A DNA stretch of 64,000 nucleotides, taken from contig OY829327.1 of NCBI GenBank assembly GCA_963691655.1, forward strand, positions 63,500,079 through 63,564,078, given 5' to 3'. This DNA is from Toxonevra muliebris (lineage: Eukaryota > Arthropoda > Insecta > Diptera > Pallopteridae). Position 1 is the first letter of the stretch, and every line of letters begins with the position of its first letter. The notes below the pieces were generated by a model. The model did not search any database. It worked only from the letters and a program-made list of their open reading frames with translations, and was not told the DNA's origin. A program made the translations under genes and the position numbers. Below, in pieces: positions 43,225 through 54,929 of this stretch.

Positions 43225-46200
43225 GTAAGTCTTTCTTGAATTACTTTAATTTCTACATTATAGCTATTTTTAAGTTTTTAATGAAAGGAACAAAAGTTGC
43301 ATTTAACCTGGCCCCAATGAGCATAATTTTTGGTACACCATGAACAATAAATCCATAAAATAAAACTAATTTTTTTTAAAGTTTTTTTTCTAATTTTATA
43401 AAACATATTTTAAATGCAAAAACAAAGAAAAATAAAACAAAAAATTCTGTTCTTCGTAGATAACACTGTGTGACAAAAAAAAAATTGCAGGCACTTTTAT
43501 GCATAGTGAAATAAATAGAAGTGACGCCCTCTTTTCTGTTCATTGACGTCTGCCAAATTTGAAAATTATTCTCTTACTTCTCCCGAAACATTTGATATTT
43601 CAGAAGTAAATATAAAAAAATATTAACCCATTGGTACCAGCACAATATAAAAATAAAATAGAAAAATTTGAAAAGCCAGAAAAATTTTTAGACATTGATA
43701 AACGAGATCTTCGAAGACGTTTGTAACAACCATGTGCATAATGTGAACAAAGAATTTAATTCAAAACTTAAAGTTTTGTTATGTATGCCATTCAATTAAG
43801 AAATCTACTTCTCCGAAATTTAAATAAAATTCTTTTGAAATCGGTAAAACTATTTAGAATATAAAGAGGATATTTTTGAAGAAGATAATTGTAAAAGTAT
43901 TGTATTTTGCTTATTTAAATATTTTATAGAACCACACTCTATAAAATATTTTGAGAGCTTTTATTTCAGAAAAAAACAACGAACGAAAGATTTTGTTTTT
44001 TGATACTTTTATTTCATTTATGTTTTTATGTACAGCTGACGAAAATGGGTTAAGAGAGTTTCTCTCATAAACAAAATTATTTGTCAAAATTTATTGAGCG
44101 AATACATGTCATAATTGTCAAATCTCAGAAGACCTGAGAATATTTCAGATTACTTTCTGCTATCTGGCATACTGTATACTGTGCTTTTATGGAGACCTAG
44201 CACAAATTGTAGGTCTAGTAATGCTAAGACGACTTGGACGATGCTTTTACGATATTATTCGTTCTTGGAGATTTTTTGCAACAAAATACTTTGAATGTAA
44301 ATTTAATGCCGTGTCGAATGAACTTTTTTTTGAATTTAATTGGATGAAAATTGACGGAGCTGTGTGAATTTTACGATTTGAGGAACATTTTATTACTTAT
44401 AATTATTCAGTACAGTGCACCTTGCAGAGTGCTCTTTGAATGAAAACTGTTTGCTTCTTTCGTTTCAACGACCAGCAGTAATCAGCAAGCGTGTTGATGG
44501 AGCTCTTCCCTTGGAACGTTTTTCAATGATTTTTCCTAAAAACAAAAGTTCTAAATCGGATAAAAAATTAGCAAAGTTATGAGCGATTGTTCACATCAAC
44601 CTACCCAAAAACGGTTTTTGACCATAAAACGAGATTTTGGGGGTGTATGGAAAATTTCCCCCATACAATTTTTCTTAGCACAACTAGACCTACAATTTCT
44701 GCTAGGTCTCCATAAAAGTGCAAGATCACTATCACACTGTGTAATTTTTTTTGAAAAAAAAGAAGATAACATCATTTGTTTTGCTATAAAAACCACGAAA
44801 TGTCAAAAATACAAGAACAAATGGGAAACAGACAAAACAAAAACAAAGATTTTGACAGTTCCCAGTCTCTTCATATAAAAAAAGAGGATAGTACCCTCTA
44901 TCACCAAGAATTTTTTTTTTGTTGCAGTTTAGAAACTAAGGACAGCAATTGTTATTTTGTTCAGTAACCCCGCCTAATTCTTTCTAAAGAACATTTATGT
45001 GGAACATTGTTTCACCTTAGACCAAGTTTTTAGTATGTGGGCGTAGTTTTCAAGAAAATGCCACGAGCTTCGGATTCTCCGTACCAAAAAAACTCCCAAA
45101 CAGATGTCTAACGTACAATACTTGTACAATTTTTTTTTAAATGCTTTCTTCTGTTAAATAAGCTGGTTTCCCGTGATATAACCAAACCTTGAAAATTGTA
45201 GAGGATTATTTAATTTTTTTTCAGGCATCTAGAAAATGGAAAGCAATTAGTAAAAGTTTTTTATAGATTTGGGGTTCAAAACTCCAAAAAATAAAAAACA
45301 ACAAAACCAAGTAACTAGTAGTTACTTTTTTTCCTTCTACTCCTCTTTGGGCTACTACTAACCATTTCAATCTGACATTGTTTTGTGCAGTCATTTTCAC
45401 GTTTTGCCATGTTATATTTTTAATTGCTTTATTGCGTTACTTAAAATAGAAACGGCCCCTAATTTGTAACCGGATTCCAATATGGGCGAGTCATGTTCAA
45501 GACACTTTGTGCAAAAACATTTCCAATTGGATTTATTAGAGCATGTCACATGGTGTAAATACAAAAAACAAAGAAAATAAATACAGCTGACTTTCCTAAG
45601 TGGCATTTTTCAGCTAAAAGTTGCTATGTTCTGAATTTTACTCGAAAGTGAAATTCAGAGCATGGCTGGTAACTTAACACGAACAAAACTAATTGTTCGA
45701 TCAAATGTTGATACATCGCTAGTGAATGATGGTACGAAGTTGCCGACAAAACAATTAGTTTAAAACAAAAAATCCAAAAGCTATAAACAAGCTAACTTTT
45801 ATGTAACTTTTTGCTCTTACGGGGGAATTTGTTTGATTTGTCAAATAAAGGAATATGGAGATCGTTTTATATTAATTTTATTTAGTGCACTTCCAACAAT
45901 ATTTGCATAAATTTTAAAACAATATTGAATAGTTTTGTAGGTATGGGTGTTGCCGTGGATCTTGAAAAAAATTTCCCCCTTATGGTCGCGTCGATTTTTC
46001 AAGAACGGACTTTCTGAAAAAAAAATTTTAGTTTTTAATAATCTATATGAGTATAATTCTCGTCGCACGTAGCGTTTTTTTTCACAAAATGAGGCAAAAT
46101 TTTTTCATGTTTTCGACCCTTTTTTAATTATTTCAAAAGAGCTTAAAAATTAGTAAAAATCTAAAATTTTAAAATCGACTACGCTTAACGATAGCCACTG

Positions 46201-46562
46201 CAAAGACGAGCAAAACGAATAAAAAAATCGGTTAATATTTGATCGAGTTATAGACCAAACCAGTTCGAAAAAAGTCGTTTCGAGAAAAACGCATTTAAAG
46301 TTTTCAGTCCATTAAGTTTTCAGTCTACTTACTATCACTAAAATGTCTGTAACGCAGGCGATTTTTGGAATTTTGACTTTTGTACACATATTTTTGAATA
46401 TATAAACATTAATTTTTGACCCGTCACAGTGGCCTTCCCCCTAATTAAATATCGGATAACGAATTTTTAACCTATTGTAACTAAACTAAAATGCATGCTT
46501 ACTTTACAATAACTTTTTTAAATAATATTTAAACCTTAAAAAAATTTTTTTTTATGTTTCAG
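43225..46562. other. 3.3-kb intron without recognised gene
   Basis: It contains one fold-back element (44173-44728, listed separately) and long A+T-rich stretches. Short open frames such as 44579-44878 overlap the fold-back arm and are not gene-like. CGATTTTTGGAATTTTGACT-type sequence near 46350 has no partner here. Confidence 0.45.
44173..44728. repeat. Fold-back element with about 40-bp arms
   Basis: GTGCTTTTATGGAGACCTAG, then CACAAATTGTAGGTCTAG (44181-44218), is inverted at 44683-44721 (CTAGACCTACAATTTCTG, then CTAGGTCTCCATAAAAGTGC) with about two mismatches. The arms are near but not demonstrably at the element ends. No coding sequence. Confidence 0.65.
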
Positions 46563-46701
46563 ATATTTTGTTTCTTATCTTAAGAAAAATTTGGAATCGT
46601 TAGATGGAAAACTTAGGCAATATGTTCAATGGTGTTTTGATAATTGTAAATGCACCAAAGTTTCAGCGAGACTGTTCCCACCTTCAAGTGTAGAAGTTGC
46701 T
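46563..46701 (+). CDS. Myo10A: Myosin XV tail exon: end of first MyTH4
   Basis: The acceptor TTTCAG ends at 46562. The first base completes the Arg codon left open at 43224, giving RYFVSYLKKNLESLDGK, then QYVQWCFDNCKCTKVSARLF, then PPSSVEVA. PPS.VE..A is the standard MyTH4-to-FERM junction, where MyTH4 myosins have Pro-Pro and a Glu before the FERM F1 lobe. The donor is GCT/GTAAGT at 46702, phase 0. It can splice in phase either to 55429 or to the candidate exon at 53245. Confidence 0.85.
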
Positions 46702-47082
46702 GTAAGTCATTTTTAAATTTGTATTTTATGTATGTTATATTGTATTGATTTATAACCCTACATTTTAAATGGATTTTTGAAAAGAGGAGTTAAATATGAG
46801 CACTTTCTTGCCAATCTTTGTATTCTTGAAAAAAACATACAACAAAAACCACGTTCCGCACTTCGTTTCTTCCACAAAATGGCTGGCATTGGTCTTTTCT
46901 ATATTAGGTATTTTGAAAGCTAAAGTTGGCACTAACAAATAACATGGTGTCGAAGCTCTCAAGTCAGCGATTTGACGGGAATGGCAGCGTATTCGGAGGC
47001 TTACTTTCTAGAAACTAGTAATGAAATTCATACGTCATCATAAGTCACCATTATTTTTTTCAAGCCTGTGGCGTTTGAAGGA

Positions 47083-47336
47083 TATATCTGTGGCAATAAG
47101 GAATAACAGCTAAACTCAAAAATCGACTAAAAACCTGTTGCGTATTTTTCATTATAAAACCCAAAATATTGAAAGTTCTTAAATAATTATTGGAGTTTAA
47201 TTAATAAAAAACTATGGAGACTGCTAAACTGCAAAAATTTTTTGAAAACTTTCAACATTTTGGGATTTATAATATAAAATACGCAGCAGGTTTCGACTTT
47301 TGAATTTAGCTGTTATTCCTTATTGCCACACATATA
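47083..47336. repeat. 254-bp fold-back MITE
   Basis: The left arm begins TATATCTGTGGCAATAAGGA at 47083. The right arm ends with its inverted form (TCCTTATTGCCACACATATA) at 47336. The arms match with few changes over about 90 bases (GGAATAACAGCTAAA; CAAAATATTGAAAGTT against AACTTTCAACATTTTG), leaving a loop of about 70 bases. Non-coding. Confidence 0.8.
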
Positions 47337-47539
47337 GCGTTCACAGGCGCCCCCCTCTTGGCGGTTACCAAAGTATAATTTTTAACCGTTTTTGGCACCA
47401 CACAACTCAAAAATAAATGAAATAATTGGATTAAACAAAGAAAAACTAAAATAAAAATTTTTATTGAAAAATACAATCTTAAAATTGTGTTAGGAATTCA
47501 GTTGTGTTAGGTATTTATCACGATTTCTGGTTGCCGAAT

Positions 47540-48250
47540 ATTTGAAATTTCGAGCTTATGCCATTTTTTACATTTTTTTGTTTTTGAAGTCAAGTCAAAA
47601 ACCTAAGTACAAAAATTGATCGTAAATTCGTTTCCATTAATTTTTTCAAAAACTGCTTTAAACTATAACTAAAGGGCCATTCATATATTATGTAACACAA
47701 TTTTTTACCCCTCCCCCCTGATCGTAACACGTCGTAACGAAAATCCATGTAAAAAAATTAAAAAACTACAATATCTCATGATCCATACAAAAAATTTTAG
47801 CCATATTTTTCGAATTCAGCGGGAGAAAATTTGTTTTATAAACTATTGTAGGTGTAAATCACCTGTATCTGATGGTATAAAATCGACGTTACGTAACGCG
47901 GTTGATGACCCCACCCCTTCCCCCATGAAACACTTTGTAACAAATTGTCGGACCCTCTCCCCTTCCCCTTCGTGCGTTACGTATTATGTGAACGGCCCCT
48001 AAGCGAAAATGCTTATTATAATATATTTTTATAAAAGACAAGAGAATATGAAAATAAAAAAAAATTGGAGAAAAAGGGTTATCCAGCTCCATAGCTATGG
48101 TTTTTTAAACTTTAATAAAGGACAAACATCAATATAAAGGGAAATTTGGTGTGATGATTGTGGAAGTCCTATGTAACCATAATTTCAGTACAAAAGGTTT
48201 TTAGCAAGCTCCATTAAAATTCGGGTATGAAAGGACTAAAAATTCCGTCC
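47540..48250 (+). repeat. Diverged direct repeat, copy 1 (split by MITE)
   Basis: Blocks such as AAGTCAAGTCAAAAACCTAA, TTATAAAAGACAAGAGAATA, GGTTATCCAG, TGATTGTGGAAGTCCTATGT and CTCCATTAAAATTCGG recur in order at 48575-48920. Copy 2 lacks the 330-base MITE found here at 47673-47999, so it shows the empty site. Confidence 0.65.
47673..47999. mobile_element. MITE with AGGGCC(A/G)TTCA ends
   Basis: The left end AGGGCCATTCATATATTATG and right end (complement) GGGGCCGTTCACATAATACG are imperfect TIRs. The inner zones are rich in CCCCTCCCCCC and ACGTAACG words. CTAA or TAA is found on both flanks (47669-47672 and 47999-48002), a 3-4 bp target duplication, as in PIF/Harbinger-type (TAA) elements. 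A related solo piece is at about 62092-62135. The diverged direct repeat at 48575-48920 supports the insertion. Confidence 0.7.
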
Positions 48251-48989
48251 TAGTCGATTCGGAAAAGAGAAAAGCTAATTCTAGATGCGTTCTAGAATCT
48301 TTTATAAATTGGCTTTCGCAAAATTTACTTATTTTAAATAAATTAATCCTACCTTATTTTTTTTTATCCGCGTTTTTCAAGTTGATATAGAGGCATACAT
48401 GGCTTCTGAAAGCCTCCCGATCAGCGAAAATGATCTGCAATAATTATTTATTCAGTGAACCTGCTCTGAAGGCGTTGTAAATCGGTAAATAAATCATACA
48501 ATTCCTTTCAAACCCTCAATACCAAGGTACATGCCTTGAGGCAGAGTCCTGTAACATCTCGCTTGCTTCAGTTTTGTCTTTGAAGTCCAGCAAAAAACAT
48601 AAGTGCAAAAATTTGTAGTTAAATCTTTTAAACTATTTTTTGAAAAAAAATGTGTTTAAATGTGTTGCGGAAATTTTCTTTATCAAATATGTTTATAAAA
48701 TATAAGGGAATATGAAAATTATAAAATTGCAGAAATCGGATTATCCAGTGGTTGTGTACATCTCTATAGCAATTTTTTTAACGTAAAATAAAGGGCAAAC
48801 AAAGCAATATAGAAGCATGAAATTTGATGTCATGATTGTGGAAGATCTAAGTAACCATAGTTTCAAAAAAAAAGGGTTTATATCAAGCCCCATTAAAATT
48901 CGGCCGTCAAAGGGTTAAGAATGTTAGGAAGTGCGTTCTTTATTTCCCTAAATAACGTAGCCGGTATAAATCTTTAAAAAAAACGTTGG
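48251..48989 (+). repeat. Spacer, then direct-repeat copy 2 (48575-48920)
   Basis: 48251-48574 shows nothing I can assign. 48575-48920 is the partner of 47540-48250 (GAAGTCCAGCAAAAAACATA, TATAAGGGAATATGAAAATT, GATTGTGGAAGATCTAAGTA, CCCCATTAAAATTCGG) without the MITE. Divergence is visible at many positions, so the duplication is old. Confidence 0.6.
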
Positions 48990-51130
48990 TCATACTACGA
49001 GTGCTTTCAAACTGGAAACAGTTTGTGGTAACACAACTGACTCTATCAGACCACAAATAGATCGAATTTCATTATGGTGTTGAAGTTAATCCTTTAACGC
49101 TCATAAAAAATCCTAAAAAGGCGGATTGGGCAAAGTTTAGAGAAGGACTGGCTTCTTTAAGCTGTGCTCTACCCTCTGAACTACGCAACAAGCGAGGTCT
49201 GAGAGCAGCGGTGGAAAATCTCACCTTTGCCTGCTCCGTGATAGAGCAAGGAATTGCAAACCCTGTAGGTTGAGTCGAGAAAACTTATCAACAGAGCTCT
49301 CAAGACTAATCTTGATGAGCACTGGGCTCTATATAGTCCAAAGCAGAAGGAGTAAGTTAATTCGAGATTCGAAAAGGGCTTCCTTTAGAAATTTTTGCAG
49401 TGGTATTGAAACCATGTCTGAAACAGAGAGGTACTCGAAAATCCTCAAAAAGGGTCAAGCCAACCGGTTGTATTCACTCAAAAAATCTGATGACACTTTA
49501 ACGGAATCAAAAAGTGAAATGTTCAGTTTACTACTGGAATCTCAATTTCCAGGCAATCAGGTCTATGTTGTTCAACATCCCACTTTTCTGGAAGCGGGGA
49601 GGGATAGTTCAACAGTTTCTCAGCGTAACTGGTGGGGTGGGTGCGAATGAAAATGTGATTAGGTTTGCTATTGCTTCCTTTGACAGCTTTAAGTTGCCTG
49701 CTGAATCACGGGCCAATCGGTAGGGTATGTTTGTAAAAAGGTTCAAACTGCTCTGAATATGATTAACTCATGGTGTTTCTCAAACGAGCTAAAACTGGTG
49801 TTATTCTTGTCTCATTTTACCAGGAATCACTATTTAATTATCCCATAAAGTGAAATATCTAGGAGTCATTCTAGATACCAAACTTCTATGGCGCTCTCAT
49901 GTTGAGCTAAAGGTATTCAAGGCACTAGCAGCTTTTTGTCAATGTAAGGCTATTTTTGACAAAACTTATAAAGTCTTATGACTTTATAAGGCTATGATTG
50001 GACTCGTGATCATCCATTCATAGTCTGGTGGAGCAGACTTAATGCTGACAACGTTAGGAAAGCTCTTGCCAGACTTCAGCTGACTGTGACCATTTTTTGT
50101 ACGGGATCTTTTACGACAACACCTGGACCATCCTTGGATACATTGCTCAGCTTACCACCCCTTGATATTTTTGCTAAAAGAGAGGCTGCCAAAGCCATCT
50201 GTAGGCTTAAACTCATTGGGTATTGGTATGACACTTGATGCTGACACTATGATACTGACTTGGACCTAACGGTGTCTATCATTGCCATCCGATACAATGC
50301 CAACAATTCCAGTTTTGAAACAGCGCTATACAATATAAATTCCAGAGGCCCAAACTTGGTTTTTGCCGGGACCTGGCCTAGGACTTCTCTCTTGGAGTTG
50401 TATGCTTCCATTCTTCAAGCAGAAATTTTTGCAATCATCAAAGCAATGGACCATGTCATTGATAATGGTTGTAAAGAAAAGGATTTCTGTGTATTTAGTG
50501 ACAGTCAAGCTGTTTTTAAACTTATTTATTTATTCAGTCAATAAACAAGTTCTTGTTTAATCCTCTAACTACATCTAAACTGGTTATGCATTGTAAAACC
50601 AGGCTTGATTGTGTTGGAAAACACAATAGTCTGCTGTTGATATGAGTTCCTGGGCACTCAGGAATTTTAGGAAATAAATCTGTTGACCTTCTGGTCAGAA
50701 AAGGTTCGGAAACTGTTTCCTTGGGCCCATAACTTGTACTCTCTTTGTCGTCTACAGCCATCAAGACCACTATTAATGAGTGTGTCGATTTGAGCCACAA
50801 TAGTAAATTGGAGGAACTGAGAGGCTTTAGACAGATAAAGATGATGCTACCTGTTATCTTGAAACGTCTAACAGACTTTCAGAAAGAGCTGTGTGGCAGC
50901 TGGTGGGATTATACATAGGCCACATCTCTTGGGATAAACATTTGAATATAATTGGCCTGGAAGCTAGTCTATGCTTCCATTGGTTTCGAGGAAGAATGTG
51001 AAGAGACGGCAGACCACTTTTTTAGTGTCTGCCCCGCTTTCTATCGGATCTAAGCGTATTTGGCACTGGAGTGTTGGGAGACGAACACCTGAACTATTTA
51101 ACACCACAGGATCTGCTAAGATTTATTAAT
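48990..51130 (+). pseudogene. I-type non-LTR element, copy B, broken
   Basis: It belongs to the same family as 4315-9091. In order: PKKADWAKFREGLASLSCAL, KRGLRAAVENLTFACSVIEQ, LDEHWALYSPKQKE, then SKRASFRNFCSGIETMSETE (49350-49440). The reverse transcriptase core is missing: at about 49690 the sequence jumps to the part after YADD (CACGGGCCAATCGGTAGGGT, also in copy A). The thumb (VKYLGVILDTKLLWRSHV), RNase H (VFAGTW, ILQAEIFAIIKAMDHV, FCVFSDSQAVFKL) and a Cys-His tail follow. A 36-base insertion interrupts RNase H near 50520. The RNase H Glu (QAEIF) is kept here though lost in copy A. Confidence 0.75.
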
Positions 51131-51301
51131 TGATCTGGTAGATTTAAACAATAACAAAAAGGAACACAGGATAGAGTACAATGGACGTTAAATTGAGTGC
51201 TGAATTCTTGAATACTTTTTTTGCAGTTCCTGTACCTTTGAAATTGGTACATTTTTAATTGTAGGTACTTTAAAAATTCTTGCGTTTCCTCTTTGGAAAT
51301 A

Positions 51302-52211
51302 CAGAGTGACAATTGTAAAGTGACGCAAGTTTAATACTCTGCAGCAAGCTTTGCCATTTACCGTTACTTTAGTTTAAAAAGCAAATTCAATCATCATTGG
51401 CTTTGCTTTTAATTTCATTTGAATTTTTGTTATTACATTTTGAAATTTCCATAAAAATGGACAAGGCAAATATTCGTCGTGAAATAATGAAATTTCATTT
51501 GGCAAATTATAGTAGCCGTCAAATTGCAAAGGCTTTAAATTTGTCAAGTCGTACGGTAGACCGAGCTATTATTCGATATAATGAAACTGGGGGTTTTGGA
51601 GATAGAGGGAGTAAACCGTGAAACAGTGCGAATCATTGCAAAATCAAAGCTTAATCTTAAGCCGTACAAGTTCCGAAAAGCTCAATATTTGACACAAAAA
51701 AAGAAAGATTTGCGACTGCAAAGATGCAAGGCGTTGCTACGCTCCTCCGTGTTAAAAAATGTTGAAAATATCTTGTTTACAGATGAAAACATTTTCACGG
51801 TTGAACAACAAAATTAACGCAAACATGGATAAAATAAAATTTTTCTGGATTCATAACATCTCAAGAATGGCCACCATACTCCCCAGACTTGAATCCAATG
51901 GACTACTCTGTTTGGAGTATTTTAGAGAGTAAGGCTTGTGCATCTCAACACCACAGTCTGGAGTCGCTGACAAATTCATTAGAGAAAGCCTGGACTGAAA
52001 TTGATCAGGAAGTCCTGCGGCGAACAGTCCTACGATTTCCGGATCGATTGAAGGCATGTGTGCAGGCTAAAGGAGGTTATATTGAATGAGGTGGGGTTCA
52101 AATGAATGCTTATATATTCAGCAATGTTAACACTTAATTGTACTTAATGGAAGTACGTCCTTTTGAAAATAACTGCTGAAATGTGTGCGTCACTTTACGA
52201 TTGTCACCCTG
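51302..52211 (+). mobile_element. Tc1-like element with paired TIRs, internally deleted
   Basis: The ends CAGAGTGACAATTGTAAAGT and (complement) CAGGGTGACAATCGTAAAGT form TIRs of about 26 bases with two mismatches. They are flanked by TA (51300-51301 and 52212-52213), the Tc1/mariner target. At 910 bp it is shorter than a full-length element. Confidence 0.85.
51457..52089 (+). pseudogene. Tc1-like transposase, deleted and frameshifted
   Basis: It starts MDKANIRREIMKFHLANYSS, then RQIAKALNLSSRTVDRAIIR, a helix-turn-helix. After a stop and frame change it continues RKAQYLTQKKKDLRLQRCKA, then VENILFTDENIF, which holds the first catalytic Asp (FTDE). The middle, with the second Asp, is gone. It resumes EWPPYSPDLNPMDYSVW (third catalytic Asp) and ends with a normal C-terminal helix at 52089. 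Confidence 0.82.
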
Positions 52212-52213
52212 TA

Positions 52214-53244
52214 CTTTATTCGCCCTAGAGTGTTCGTGACGTACACCACTTACAGCGCATGAGCTGTAATCGAAGGAATAAGATGCGTATATTTCAGGGG
52301 CTAGACATACGTATAAATCAACCAATTTTACGCTTGAGTTCCAACTAAAACTTATGACGAAACTCAATAGCATTTTTTTAATTTTGATATCTTGACATAC
52401 CAAGATAACAACTGATATGGACTGGCAGACTATCACTCTCGGATTCGTAAATGTAACGATGTTTCGGTGAAATCATGACTAAAACTTATAGCGTACGTAG
52501 TTTACGTCCATCACGGGCGATTTTAAACGATTCTGTGAGCCATCTTTGGGGGGCTTATACAGATTCTCAAGGACGCCATTTTTCACTGCCGTTTGTTGTT
52601 CATTTTCTGAGTGGGCTGCTGGAAATTCTTCTTCGGCAATTTCTACAATTATTTTGCAGAGAACCTCCACAAATGAGAGCAGATTAATTCTAGCTCTTTG
52701 ACGGTTCCGCAGGTAAATTGCTTTTTTTCCATCATTTTTACTTGCCAAAGCAAGTGACAGTACTTTTTGAAGTGTAGGGCCCTATGGTCGTCACCTGTTA
52801 TGAAGTGAGGCAGAAGTTTCCGGGGAGAACTCATTTCACAATCCACTTATGCTTAAAAACATCGAGCTCAATACCTTCAACCGATTTAATTTTGAAAGCG
52901 CCCAAAAATCTGCAGTTTTTTTTCTTCGGCTTAGAGATAGGGCAACTACGGTCACCTGAGCATTCTTTACGAAATTCCTAACACTTAAATATGTACTGTA
53001 TCGGATTATATGGTTAGGGATCTGTGTTTCGGTAGAAAATTCAACATCATTCTTTCTTCCAGGTCCGAATGAGATGGCCAGTGTCCCGATTTCGATCCCT
53101 TTGCTCTCAATTGGTATACAGACGCACAGTGCTTCGAGAGTGGACAAAAATCAAAAGAAGTTATGTCTCCGATCATAAAAATTTTGATGTCATTTTAAAA
53201 TTAATAGAATATGTATAACGAACCAAAAAAAATTTTTTTTACAG
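52214..53244 (-). other. Unassigned 1 kb with minus-strand open frames
   Basis: Minus frames at 52748-52479 (89 codons, KNDGKKAIYLRNRQRARINL, ending VNYVRYKF), 52846-52649 and 53147-52836 overlap or abut in order and could be one decayed protein. I recognise no domain. One frame has a Cys-rich stretch (ECSGDRSCPISKPKKKNC) near 52980-52920. A processed pseudogene or unknown transposon ORF are the two readings. Confidence 0.3.
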
Positions 53245-53352
53245 CGGTTGTGTTTTGAAGGAGTTGCCAATGTCGATCAATTTAAGACGCAAATATTGAA
53301 ATTAGAAATTGAAATTTTTATGACTCTTGCAAAAAAATTGCTCAAAAATCAG
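53245..53352 (+). CDS. Candidate in-phase cassette exon, 36 codons
   Basis: A T-rich tract and ACAG end at 53244. The following 108 bases are open in phase 0 and end CAG/GTATCA at 53353. It would encode RLCFEGVANVDQFKTQIL, then a Leu/Glu/Lys-rich helix ending LAKKLLKNQ. Both flanking myosin exons meet in phase 0 here (46701 and 55429), so including it adds 36 residues at the MyTH4-FERM junction without a frameshift. I recognise no family for the peptide. Joining 46701 directly to 55429 gives a normal MyTH4-FERM junction, so it is optional at most, or belongs to another gene, or is chance. Confidence 0.4.
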
Positions 53353-54440
53353 GTATCATTGACAGCGCTTTAATTTTTTTTTATTATAAGAGGAATAATA
53401 TTACCTACTTCACAACATATTTTTTTTTTTTTTTAAGCAGAAAATTTTTTTTTAGAAATTTTTTTCAAATTAATATTTTTTCAGATTAAAAAATCGTTAA
53501 GTTCTGTAAATAATATAAAACATTAGGCCACAAAAGGCTGTGGTCTCGTGCCTTTTTTTGCTAATAATAATCCTTACTTTTTTAAATGGTGCTGAAAAAT
53601 TGGCCAACTTCGTCCAACCTTAGGAGAAAATCAATATTTACTAATACTCTTAAATACAAAAAAAAAAAAATTTTAAGAAATTTATTAAACTAGTATTTCA
53701 ACTTTTCAAAGCAATTTTTTTGGTACCATACTTTTCATGGCTTGGTCATCAAAACATTCTAAAACATCAATTTTAACCTATTAGTGACAAACTTCAAATA
53801 AAAATGTTGGCAATACATTGAATTTAAATTTCTCCGAGTTTTAGGAGTCTCTTAATATTCGAGAACCCACTACATTTTTGAAACAATTACTTTTAGCTGT
53901 TATATCAATAATGAAATTTGTATTAGTATTTTGCAAAGCAGACTGTTTTATAAAAATATACTTAATTAGAAAATCTATTTTATTATATATATCTATGATA
54001 AAAGTAGGGACATTTTAAGAAGATGAGTTAGCGTTGTATTTTAAATGGTGTTCTATCCAAAACCGAAAGAAATGCTGGAACATAGGTTTTTAATTGGCAA
54101 TATTTAAAAAATAATTACGCTGATATTTTAATTTGATTAATTTTAATTAGAAGCGTCTGCAAAAAAATTATCTGAAAACCGAAACCGGTATCAAAAAACC
54201 AATTTTAGAATCGGCATACTATAACCCTTTAGCAAATGGTATTTTTATTTTTAGTTAGGCGCGTCCACAAAATTCAAGCAATAATTTATATAGTATCTTA
54301 AAAGGTAAAAAAATCGGATAAGAACCGGTTTCCTAAAAAAGGGTAACCGGTATCAAAAACCAATTTAATTTTTGAAATCATCATGCCATAATCCTTTATG
54401 AAATTAAGTTTCATCAAATTCAAAGAACTCCTATTTTTGT
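53353..54440. other. Unassigned intron DNA with a short direct repeat
   Basis: AT-rich. AACCGGTATCAAAAA(A)CCAATTT occurs at about 54184 and 54348, each followed by similar sequence (ATAACCCTTTA / ATAATCCTTTA), an old direct duplication of about 60 bases. No gene seen. Confidence 0.45.
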
Positions 54441-54445
54441 CCAAC

Positions 54446-54929
54446 TTTGCCCGCCGATGAACTGGCTAGGCAAGGTTCATCTACCAAGCACATTGGCTCC
54501 GATCCGTTTTGCGGAGTCGGCTGGGCCTCTACGAAATCTATCGTTGAGGAGTGGTCTAAGGCTAAATGGCTAGAGTATTGAAACTCTATCCCAAGTTTAA
54601 GACAGGCAAAAGCACTTATCATTCCGCTTACCCAAAATCAGCCCATCTCTTATTCGAATCCTGACCTTAGGCTATTCGTGGGCTACATGTCAGGACACTA
54701 TGGGCTCAGATATCACCTAAACAGTATATGTCTGTCCAATGAGGCAGAGTGTCGTCTATGTCTGGAAGATGACGAGTCGACACCTCACATTCTGTGTGAA
54801 TGTCCGGCCTTGGTTCGGCTCAGAGGAAGAATTTTTGGTAATCCTTTTCTGACGGCTAATCACATAAAATCTTCTTTTACAAAAGATGTCTTAACTTTTA
54901 TTAGGTCAGCTGAACGTCTTTTGCCATAA
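54446..54929 (+). pseudogene. Non-LTR ORF2 3' end: RNase H tail and Cys-His knuckle
   Basis: The + strand reads ADELARQGSSTKHIGSDPFC, then GVGWASTKSIVEEWSKAKWL, a stop, then IPSLRQAKALI. The frame at 54678-54929 has GYMSGHYGLRYHLNSICLS, then CRLCLEDDESTPHILCECPA, ending SAERLLP. ADELAR is the last RNase H motif and C..C....TPHILCEC is the knuckle that ends I-type ORF2. The final 84 codons are intact. It is 5'-truncated and related to 1647-1990. Confidence 0.75.

Noticed and set aside
43016..43228. Small membrane protein suggested by the LLMCLIIVAF stretch
   Set aside because: It is a buried MyTH4 helix in an exon with matching phase on both sides.
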